DNA of 64,000 nucleotides from Sarcophilus harrisii (lineage: Eukaryota; Chordata; Mammalia; Dasyuromorphia; Dasyuridae): the NCBI RefSeq assembly GCF_902635505.1, contig NC_045429.1, positions 160,478,997 through 160,542,996 of the forward strand. Direction: 5' to 3'. The notes under the pieces were generated by a model that worked only from the letters and a program-made list of their open reading frames with translations, was not told the DNA's origin and made no database searches. This document shows, one piece after another, positions 55,040-64,000 of this stretch (the stretch's first letter is position 1; each line of letters begins with the position of its first letter). Both the position numbers and the translations under genes were made by a program.

Positions 55040-56290
55040 TTAGTTATGAAGTATCTATTAAGCCTCTGCTGTCTTCCAGGGACTGTACTAATTTTTGAAA
55101 ATACAAAAGCAAAAAGCAGTTCCTCTCTTCAAGAAACTTACATTCTAATGGAGGATTTAAGCATGAAAATAATTAACCATGTGTAAGATACTTTGCTGTT
55201 CATCCTTCCTACTTGAAGGAGAACCAACAACATCATGATACTGGAATCAATGACATTGTTGTCTTTCATACTTCAAGAGGAACAAAATGATATGATTTTG
55301 GGAGTCAAGATACACTGTATCTGTGACTGTACTGATCAGACCAATATGAGCCAGGTCAGGCACAAATAGTCCATATGAATATTTGGAATGAAGATGTCTC
55401 TAAATTTGTGCACTTCACATTTCTTTTGAGCTACCAAAGTCTTACTCTGCTCATAAAACACAATGACTTCTTTGATGGTACACACTATGGTAGATAGTCC
55501 TGTGCCAGCCTCACCCATTTTTCACAATTGATACCAAAGTTCTTCAGAGACACCTTGAAAGTGTCCTTGTACCATTTCTTCCCCCTTTTTGTATGAGTGC
55601 TTACCTTGTGGGAGTTCTCCATAAAATAGTTTTTTAAGTAAACAATGTGACCCACTCATCTGGGTAGCCATCTCTTCAGTAGAATTTGAATACATGGTCT
55701 TTTAGCTCCAGAAAGGACCTTGGTTTCTGAGAATAGACTCAGTATCCGGTACATTATCTTTTCAGGTGATCTTCAGAATCTTGTTAAGAAAATTTATGTA
55801 TCGAATATACAGAATAGGATGATGATAAACTGAAAGGAGAAGGCATGAGCATTTGGGTTGAGGGTGGGAACCAGGAAAGATATTATACAGGGAAGCTAGA
55901 ATTTGAGCTGTGTCTTGGAGATGGTTAGGAAAATTTAGTGACCGGAGTGAGAAGGCAGAGCATTCTTGGCATGGAGATCAGCTAGTTAAAGGGAGACAGT
56001 ATATGGAGTGTTCTGTTCAAGAAACTGTAGGGAAACAACTATAACTTGATCTGCATAGTGTATGAAGGAGAGTAAGATATAAAGAAGGCAAAAAATATAC
56101 AAAGGGGACATTTAAATGACAAAGAATTTAGTATATAATCTTGTGATAGATACCCACTAGAGCTTGGGGGCTTCATAATCAGACTTGCCCTTTAGAAAAA
56201 AAGAGTTTGACAGCTAAGCAGGGACAGGCTTAAGGACCTGTTAGATGGCTATTTCAATAAACTAGAAGAGATTTAGTAATGTAATTTACC
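55040..56290 (+). mobile_element. Copy of the unassigned old family, interrupted
   Basis: 55040-55180 (CTTCCAGGGACTGTACTAAT, TTCAAGAAACTTACATTCTA) and 55800-56290 (GAGCTGTGTCTTGGAGATGG, GGCAGAGCATTCTTGGCATG, GACTTGCCCTTTAGAAAAAA, ATGGCTATTTCAATAAACTA) follow the long element at 22.7-26.2 kb. An RTE-like LINE piece lies between them. Confidence 0.6.
55185..55795 (-). mobile_element. RTE-like LINE, C-terminal ORF fragment
   Basis: The minus strand encodes KLFYGELPQGKHS and, after a one-base frame change, GKKWYKDTFKVSLKNFGI and WVRLAQD. YGEL-GKRS-GG-KKR-KDT-K-SL is the known C-terminal motif of RTE-type and related endonuclease/reverse-transcriptase LINEs, next to the SNRLPK block. Broken by the frame change and stops. 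Confidence 0.65.
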
Positions 56291-57094
56291 TGAATTTGGT
56301 AATGTAATTTACCATTTTAAAAAATGACAATGCAATTTCCAAATCTATAGTTTTCAAAACATTTCCATGGAATTCATTAGATGGATAGTATCTAAACCTC
56401 TTGTCCAGGTACAAGAGCCCCCAGAGAAAGTTGGCAGACAAAGATAAAGGCACTATCTTCAAATGAACAAAACCTAATGAATCTACTATGCAAATTCTTC
56501 ATCCTAATCTCACTGGAAGATAACCTGTGTTATCTAGGTCCATTTGTTGAAGTAGAATTACTATAGTCAAGTTTCTTATTAAAGCTTCTCAGACTACCAT
56601 TGGCTTGAAAAAGAGTTTTCTTATGTTTTGTTGATATCTTTGTGTTTACAATACCTTAATTTCCAAAGATATATTTTAGCTTTTCCAAAGACCTACCCTT
56701 TATAACAAAAAAAGAAGAAGAAGTGGGGGTGGGGGGGAAGCAATATGGCATAATATGACTGAGTCTAAAAGTTTATGCACTGTGCTATATTCATATTCCC
56801 TAATCTTTGCAAAGATGGAAGATACATTTTTTTTCTTTTTTTTCTGGGTCAAAATTGAACTTTTTAAATATATGTTTCCCTTGAAAGTTGTTTAAATTGT
56901 CTTATCTTATTGGAATCTCCTTATAAATGATACAGTTATGGTTATGGTCTAATACCTGTGGATTTTTGTTAGTCAAGAGCTATTGTAATTATAACAGTAG
57001 AGGTTATAAAGCTATATGACTGTACAGAGTGTGTTTTACGATTCACAGTATCACTAAGATTATTGAATATACAATAAAGTCAAACTATAAAAGA
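56291..57094. other. Intergenic, no gene
   Basis: AT-rich; nothing recognisable except a G-rich run at about 56720-56740. Confidence 0.5.
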
Positions 57095-57660
57095 ATATAG
57101 AGATTATCTTATCTAACTTGTTTTTACACTAGAAAATTGAAACAGAGAAATAATGTGATTTATTGAATGTTACATAGTTATGAAATGTCAAATTCTTGTT
57201 TAGAACCCAATTCTTTTTTTTTTTTCTCCTCCTTTTTTTTTAATTAAAGCTTTTTATTTTCAAAACATATGAATGGACAATTTTTCAACATTGACCCTTG
57301 CAAAATCTTATATTCCAAATTTCTCCTTCTCCCCACCCCCTTTCCTGGATAGCAAATAATGCAATATATGTTAAACATATTAAAAATATATGTTAAATTC
57401 AATATATGTATACATATTTATACAATTATCTTGTACAAAAAAAAATCAGATCAAAAAAGAAACAAAAATGAGAAAGAACACAAAATGAAAGCAAACAACA
57501 ACAAAAAGAGTAAAAATTCTATGTTGTGATCCACATTCTGTCCTCTCTCTGGGTGTAGATGGTTCTCTTCACCACAAGATCATTGGAACTGGCTTCAATA
57601 GAACCCAATTCTTCTGACTCCTGTTCTATAGTTCTATCCATAACACTAACTTCTTAATTA
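57095..57660 (+). mobile_element. MIR-like SINE split by an L1
   Basis: 57095-57215 (TATCTTATCTAACTTGTTTT, GTGATTTATTGAATGTTACA) continues at 57599-57660 (TCTGACTCCTGTTCTATAGT). Confidence 0.65.
57216..57598 (-). mobile_element. L1 3' UTR insertion with 15-nt target duplication
   Basis: A 383-nt L1 3' end in antisense, starting with a T-rich run and TTAATTAAAGCTTTTTATTT. Flanked by TAGAACCCAATTCTT at 57201-57215 and 57599-57613, a perfect duplication. Confidence 0.9.
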
Positions 57661-57904
57661 AGGGGCCAAGGATTGTCTATGGTGGCCTCTTGAAGACATC
57701 TTCAGAAGGAGTTTATGAGTATGGTAGAACAGGGATGTGGTTAGAGCAGGTCTAAAAAGTTATGGACTTACACACCACTCACATGGAGCTAAGAAAACCA
57801 AAATAGCTTCAAGAGTATCAGGTAGTCTGCAAGTAGCTATAAATTTGAGTATTCAAAGGATCAATTCAATTCAGTTTGGTAATAAGCACTTTCACTTCAT
57901 CAGG

Positions 57905-58320
57905 CAGGCCTTGGGATACAAAGAAAGTGAAATAAGCAAAGCCCCCCCAAAAAAAGAGCAATACACACAAAGGCTACAGGAATGTGAATATAAAGAACAA
58001 TCACAAAATAATGGGAAAAGAAGGTTACAAAATTACAAAGAACAAGGCTAACTCTAAAGAAAAGATATGAGAAGATTCCTGGCCATTCTTAATTGGTAGT
58101 GAGGAGAGGTCCATGGTACTGGAACATTACATTTATTTTCAGGTTTTGTTTTTTTTTTCTATGATAGGCTTTGTTGATCTTTTTCTCTTCCTCTTTTCTT
58201 AAAAAAGAATCTATTATAGGAGATAGCTTTCTGAGTGGGAGGAGTGGGAGAGATACGGGGGAAATTTGAGTGATGTAAAAACCAAAGAGATCAACAAATA
58301 TTTACAAAAAAAAAAAAAAG
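57905..58320 (+). mobile_element. Unclassified retroposon with A-tail
   Basis: Ends GAGTGATGTAAAAACCAAAG, AGATCAACAAATATTTAC and an A-run, the style of a marsupial LINE/SINE 3' end. Body includes GGAATGTGAATATAAAGAAC. The 104-codon frame at 57737-58051 matches nothing known. Confidence 0.4.
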
Positions 58321-58514
58321 ACAAAAAGAAAGGAAGTCTCTACCCTTAAGAGGCTTAATTCAATTTAGCATCACTGATTGATTCACACATGTCTGAAAAC
58401 TTTTCTCCCCTCTGGGCTTGGGGGTTGAGAAGGAGCAGCTTGCTTATTTATACTGAGAGACCAGACTAAACCAAAACATATACAAGTGAACCCTCTGGAT
58501 TGGTACACCCATTA

Positions 58515-58695
58515 GTTTTACAGGATTCTTAAACTTTTTCCACTCATGACTCATTTTTTACATGACTCCAGATATATGGGTATATAAAAATAGATATACA
58601 AATCAAACATATACTGATAATAAATAATAATTTTGCAACTCCACATTGTTATGAGACCCCTCATGGATCACAAACTCCATTTAAGCAGCTGGACT
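58515..58695. mobile_element. hAT-type short DNA transposon, probable
   Basis: CAGGATTCTTAAACTTTTTC at the left, GAGACCCCTCATGGATCACA and CATTTAAGCAGCTGG at the right, similar to the element at 50990. Confidence 0.4.
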
Positions 58696-58879
58696 CTAGT
58701 AGAGGGTCGTCAGAGTACAACAATAAACATCCAAAAAACATTATCTGGGAAAACTTGGTGCCAATAGAATGTAGTAACTATTTGTGGTATTCTTTGTATC
58801 CGTACCTAGCTGCAGATGTCATCATAGTCATCATTGTCACTATCACTGCCATCATCCTCCTTATCCTCCTCTTCTCCCT

Positions 58880-59105
58880 TCTTATCACCAACATTTATAT
58901 AGTACTTTAAAATTTCAAGTTTTACAGATTTTATCTTATTTGATCTCCACAATAACTCTATGAAGTAGGTACCATTATTTTTTCCATTTTTACAGATGAG
59001 GAAACTGGCCAACAGGTTAAATGATCTGTCAAGATTAAACAACTAGTAATTGTTACAGAATTCAAGCTCTGTTATTACTTCAACTACAGCACCCTATGCT
59101 GCCTT
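58880..59105 (+). mobile_element. MIR SINE
   Basis: CCAACATTTATATAGTACTT, TTATTTGATCTCCACAATAA, TTACAGATGAGGAAACTGGC and CCCTATGCTGCC in MIR order. The acidic minus-strand frame just before it (58806-59042) arises from a TCATCATC-rich stretch. Confidence 0.75.
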
Positions 59106-59689
59106 TTTATTTAAATTTTTTTTTAAAGAAGGAATAAAGGTATGACTTTCATGGCTTCTGATTTGCTGTATTGGGAATCGTTTCTACTCAATTTCCTTGT
59201 TTCCACTTATATGACCCATGCTAACAAAATAAAGCATCAATTTTGAAAACCCAACAGTTCCTCACTGTAACTCCTGCCCTTAGTATGTGGACAAACTTTA
59301 GCCCTGTTATCATGGTGACAAAAATGAGTTATCTGGGTTGGTGGCTTGTTCCTGAGAAGTTGATTCTAATGTTTTTCCCTGCCTCTGATGATAGTGTCCT
59401 TTTAGAGCCTTTCCCTTCCTTTTTGGGAAGGGGGAGACAAGGGTACACAGCAGACCCAGGGTCAATCACCAGGCAAATATGACATACTCAGGATATAAAG
59501 AAAGGCAAAAACAGTCATATGTGAATCATTAAAGAATTGGTCAGTTATGCCAAGTAGAATTATATCCCTTAAAGTAAAGGAGCTCCTACTTTTTTTTTTT
59601 TCTTTTTAGTAAATATTTATTGGTTCTCATAAAAGCAAAACACTTGCATTGGACTCATTCTGGATATCTCTGACAAACTAGGAGTCTGT
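59106..59689. other. Intergenic, no gene
   Basis: Partly unique (59240-59520). No coding frame that I can support. Confidence 0.5.
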
Positions 59690-61785
59690 CCATTCCCACA
59701 TCAGATTTAAAAAAAATTTTTTTTAAATTTAATTTATGAAATAAAACAAGTATGTCCATAACATAGTATAATAAAAAAGATGATTATACAGAAAACTGCA
59801 ACTATATTATACATAGCTTGCTGTTCTTTTTAAATATATAATAAAATTATCATGAAAAATTTCCTTTTTATTCTTCCCTCCCCTAATCCCTCATTCCAAA
59901 TGACTACAAATATCTTATCTATCTACCTATAGATATATGTATGTATGTATGTATGTATGTATATATATGTGTGTAAAATCATTCTATACATACTTCGAGT
60001 CATTAGTTCCTTCTCTAGATGCAGATAACATCTTTCATGTGTCCTTTACAACTGTAAAATTTGGTTAAATTAATAGTTAAAATAGTTAAAATGACTTAGT
60101 TGCTCAAAGTTGTTCTTAAAACAATATTTCTGTTACTGTATGTAATATTCTCTTGGCTCTACTCCTTTCTTTATTATTTCATGCAAATCTAGGCACATTT
60201 TTCTAAAATTATGATCTCATCATTTCTTATAGCACAGTAGTATGCCATCACAATCACATACCACAACTTGTTCAACCATTCCATAATTTTTTTATTAAAG
60301 CTTTTTATGTTCAATTTCAGAGAGGCCTGGAGAGACTTACATGAACTGATGCTAAGTGAAATGGGTAGAACCAGGAGATCATGGTACATGGCAACAACAA
60401 GATTATATGATGATCAATTCTGATGGATATGGCTCTTTTCAACAATGAGAAGGTTGATCTTGTGATTAATAGAGCCATCTATACCCAGAGAGACATACTG
60501 TGGGAAGTGTGATCACAACATAGCATTTTCACTCTTTTTATTGTTGTTTGATTACATTTTGTTTTCTTTTTGATAATTGTATAAATATGTATACCTATAT
60601 TGGATTTAACATATATTTTAACATGTTTAAAATATATATTACTTGCCACTTGGGAGAAAGGAGGAAATTTAGAACATAAGGTTATGCAAGGGTCAATGTT
60701 AAAAAATTATCCATGCATATTTTTTGAAAATAGAAGGCTTTAATAATAATAATTTTAAAAAAGCTTTTTTATTTTAAAAATATATACATGGATAATTTTC
60801 AATATGCACACTTACAAAATCTTGTGTTGTAAATTTTTCCCTTCCTTCTTCCTAACCTCTCTCCTAGATGGCAAGTAATCCAATATATGTTAAACATGTA
60901 CAGTTCTTCTATACATATTTCCACAAATATTATGCTGCACAAGGAAAATCAGATCAAAAAGGGAAAAAATGAGAAACAAACAAAATGCAAGCAAACAACC
61001 ACAAAAAGAGTGAAAATACTATGTTGTATTTCATACTCATTTCCCACAGATCTCTTTCTGGGTACAGATGGCTCTCTTCATTAGAAGACCATTGGAACTG
61101 GCCTGACTCATCTCATCGTTGAGGAAAATCATGTCCATCAGAATTAATCATCGTATAATCTTGCTATTGCCATTTACAATGATCTCCTGATTCTGCTCAT
61201 TTCACAGCATCAGATATATGTCTCTCCTGGCCTCTCTGAAATCATCCTGCTGATCACTTTTTATAGAATATAGAATATACTCCATAACATTCATATACCA
61301 TAACTTATTCAGCCATTCTCCAACTGATGGGCATCCACTCAGTTTCTAGTTCCTTGCCACTACAAAAAGGGCTGCCACAAATATTCTTGCACGTTGGGTC
61401 CCTTTCCCTCTTTTATGATCTATTTGGGATACAAGCCCAGTAGAAACACTTCTGATCAAAGGGTATACACAGTTTGATAGCCCTTTGGGCATAGTTCCAA
61501 ATTGTTCTCCAGAATCAGCCTTGCAATTTCTTGTTCTTTGCTACCACAAAGAGAGTTCTATAAATATTTTAGAACAAATTGGTGTTTCCTTCTTTCCTAA
61601 TCATCTCTGGAAATAAATTTAGAAATGGTATCACTGGGATAAATGATACAGGCATTTTCATAACAATTTGGGCATAATTCCAGATTGCTCCTCAAAAATG
61701 GTTGGATCAGTTTCCTTCAATTCCACCAACAATTAATTAGTATCCCAATTTTCCCATATCCCTTCAAATATTTGTTGCTTTCCTT
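59690..61785 (-). mobile_element. Antisense L1, split by an inverted pair of L1 ends
   Basis: 59690-60290 (3' UTR to CATTTCTTATAGCACAGTAG and CAACTTGTTCAACCATTCC) continues at 61519-61785 (TTGCAATTTCTTGTTCTTTG, TTTGGGCATAATTCCAGATT). Between them lie an L1 3' end in sense (about 60314-60757: GAGAGGCCTGGAGAGACTTA to GGCTTTAATAATAATAA) and an L1 3' end in antisense (about 60758-61518: TACATGGATAATTTTCAATA to CCAAATTGTTCTCCAGAATC). Confidence 0.75.
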
Positions 61786-61789
61786 GTAT

Positions 61790-62790
61790 CAGATTAATTT
61801 GATAGGCTGAAGTACAAAGAAACTTGAGACACTGAAGTAGTAGAAGTGTCAGAGGGTAGAAGGGGGGGGGGTGTATGAAAAATATTATGAAGATAAAATT
61901 GTTAGGACCTAGCAACAGATTGGATGTTGAGGATGAGAGAGAAAAGAGTAGAAGAGTAGAAGACAACATCTATATTTTGAATTGAGGTAACTGGGAGGAC
62001 CATGGTGCATTCAACAGAAATGACTAAGTTTGGATAAGGAGAATATTTAGGGACAGCTGGGTGATTCAGAAACAGACTGTCAGATCAAGAATCAGGAAAA
62101 TCTGAATTCAAATACAATCCCAGACAGTTACCAGTTATATGATACTGGACACTTAATCCTGTTTGACTCATTGTCTTCATGTGTCAAATGATCTGTAGAA
62201 GAAAATGTCAAACCATTTCAGTATCTTTGCCAAAAAAACCCCAAATGGAGTCACAAAGAGTCAGAAGTGACTGAAACAATAATAAGTATTTGGGGGGAAA
62301 GACAATAAGTTCTGGACATGTTGAGTTTAATATATCTATGAGATATTCAGTTCAAGATGTTCAATAAACAGTTGGAGATATAAATCTGGAGAGGAGAGAT
62401 ATTAGGGTTAGATAAATAGATCTAAAAGACATCAGCATAGAGATGATAATTCAATCTACCAAAGTTTCTGAGATTATCAAGTAAAATAGTGTAGAGGGAA
62501 AAGAAAAGAGGACCATGAACAAGGTACTGGAGATGCCCACTATTCATGAGGATAATCTAAATGAAATTCCAGCAAAGAAGACTGAGATGAAGTAATCAGA
62601 CAGGTAAGAGGAGAACCAAGATAGAGCAGGGTTATAGAAATCTGGAGAGAAGAAAATATCAAAGAGAAGAGCATGATTGACAGTGAAAAGTTGCCAAGAA
62701 GTCAAGAAGGAAGAGGATGGGGAAAAAGTCATTAGTTCTGGCAATTAAAAGACCTTTGGCTACTTTGGAGAAAGTATTGAATGATGAGAT
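61790..62790 (+). mobile_element. Copy of the unassigned old family, with MAR1 inside
   Basis: 61790-62049 and 62290-62790: GAATTGAGGTAACTGGGAGG, AAGTTCTGGACATGTTGAGT, AATAAACAGTTGGAGATATA, AGACATCAGCATAGAGATGA, AGAAAAGAGGACCATGAACA, GACAGGTAAGAGGAGAACCA. This copy gives the 3' half of the family in full. A MAR1 SINE fills 62050-62285 (GGGACAGCTGGGTGATTCAG to AGTCAGAAGTGACTGAAACA). Confidence 0.65.
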
Positions 62791-63539
62791 CAGAAATCAA
62801 ATTGTTAAGTTCAAAAGAAAGTGATAATCAAAGAAGTTTCCACTTCAATTTCATATGTCCTCCTCCTTTTCAGCCACAAAGGGAGTAGAGATTTAGGGGT
62901 ACTGGCAGACTACAGGGATAGAACTGTTATGGTAAATAGGTAGGATATTTCCCAGGAGCTAAGCTGCTGCCTTCTCCGTGCTTCCAAAGTGATTGTTAAC
63001 CCTGGAAGGGTCCTAAGTAATCAGTCAGAAGCTATGACCTGGAGAAGGTGTACTCTGGGAAAGAGGAAATAGCCTCAGGACATAAAAGCAATATCCAACA
63101 GTTAGTTGTACCATTCAGCCCATACCTGGACAATTGTGTAATGATGTACACAGGAAAAAACCCTGAATGGCTTATCCACATGGACATGAGAAGACAAGAA
63201 GTAGCAAAGGGAAGACATACAAAACAATGTAACTGTCATATTCTCTAGCTAAGTGACACTAAAACGGGGTTTATATAAGGGATACAGAAAAAAAAGCCAC
63301 CTAAGGAATCCTGGACTTTTTATATGGCTTACATCTTGAGTTAGCAGCACAATGGAGCAGATTGAGAATGACTAGCAAGTCCTTACAAATCTTCTTCCCT
63401 TATATTTAGTGACTACTTGACAGTTGCTGTGGAAACAGCTGAACTTTCAGGAACTGTTTATTCTCACCAGTGATGACTGTTAGGTTGTTACTTAAGAGGT
63501 TAGTCCAGGGAAGCAAGGATGAGCTAACCTGGAAATCAT
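62791..63539. other. Intergenic, no gene
   Basis: No recognisable repeat over most of it; the 66-codon frame at 63048 has no known motif. Confidence 0.45.
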
Positions 63540-63840
63540 TCCACCAACCAATAAACAAGTAGTAAGTGCCTGCTATATGCCAATCACTATGCTGAATCTA
63601 TGATTGCAAATTTAAGGAATGAAATGATGCCTTCTCACATGGAGCTTGTGATCAGACCAGGAAAGTAGGGGGTTCCCTTTTATCTCTCCAAGATGTTTGA
63701 GACAAAGACTGCATGACCACTTGGCAATTATGTTACAGAAGGAATTCCTGCTTTGGAATATGTTGGACTAGACAATCTTGGAAGCCCCTTTCAACCCTAA
63801 TTTTTGATGATTCTGTATGACTCTAAGCTTCCCACTGTCT
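63540..63840 (+). mobile_element. 5' part of unassigned family plus Ther tail
   Basis: 63540-63660: CCAACCAATAAACAAGTAGT, GCCAATCACTATGCTGAATC, CACATGGAGCTTGTGATCAG. 63760-63840: TGTTGGACTAGACAATCTTG, TGATGATTCTGTATGACTC, the usual Ther end. Confidence 0.5.
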
Positions 63841-64000
63841 AGGAAATTATCAACCAGAAATATAAACTGGTATCCAAATACAAAGTGTAAGAATAAGAAG
63901 AATGGGACATTGTGGTATTTTGCAATATGTGTTGGGGTGGGGGGATGTGGGTGGGTCTCCAGATTAAAAGAGTATATTCTCTAACTGACTTCTTGATGCT

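Noticed and set aside
57737-58051. 104-codon frame as a gene
   Set aside because: Lysine/glutamine-rich translation of A-rich repeat sequence with no recognisable domain.
58806-59042. Acidic minus-strand peptide
   Set aside because: Arises from a TCATCATC-rich stretch next to a MIR SINE.
1-64000. CRISPR arrays, rRNA, tRNA or snRNA genes, bacterial operons
   Set aside because: No spaced direct repeats and no recognisable RNA gene; tRNA-like parts belong to SINE heads.

Overview
The window is therian-mammal nuclear DNA, and its repeats point to a marsupial. Evidence: many tRNA-type SINEs of the MAR1/Ther kind (head GGCAGCTAGGTGG-like, body CAAGTCACTTAA), marsupial-type L1s with several distinct 3' UTRs, old L2, MIR and CR1/L3 copies, and no Alu, B1 or other eutherian SINE. 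The species cannot be told from sequence alone.

The only protein-coding gene I can support is the 5' end of MYB (c-Myb) on the minus strand. Exon 1 is at 7779-7801, exon 2 at 2444-2561 and exon 3 at 1118-1189. All three have canonical splice sites and join in frame into residues 1-71 of c-Myb, from the start through most of the first Myb repeat; the rest lies beyond base 1. Upstream are a leader of about 190 nt, a conserved GGA-repeat (G-quadruplex) block at 7920-7976, a TATA-less GC-rich promoter with an E2F site at 8050-8059, and a kappaB-like site at 8553-8565. Intron 1 carries a hairpin followed by a T26 tract (7482-7534), which resembles the known MYB attenuator in kind, and a long Z-DNA-prone GT/GC tract (7000-7047).

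From about 8.4 kb to the end there is no gene. By synteny with other mammals this should be the MYB-proximal part of the HBS1L-MYB intergenic region, which in human and mouse holds distal MYB enhancers. Two low-repeat islands (41.2-41.6 kb and 48.8-49.2 kb) are candidate enhancers; the second has a perfect triple GAAANN (ISRE/IRF) site and a C/EBP-like site.

Most of the rest is layered repeats: an antisense L1 at 15.6-19.7 kb containing a SINE with a perfect 196-nt palindrome; an unassigned old family at 22.7-26.2 kb broken by two L1s with clear target-site duplications; a CR1/L3 copy at 30.0-31.8 kb containing a SINE that itself contains a solo LTR; a CR1/L3 copy at 51.4-53.4 kb containing an L1 that holds a mitochondrial COX1 fragment (numt); and an inverted L1 cluster at 59.7-61.8 kb. 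Repeat family names come from recognition, not from a database search, and edges are approximate unless a target-site duplication is stated.
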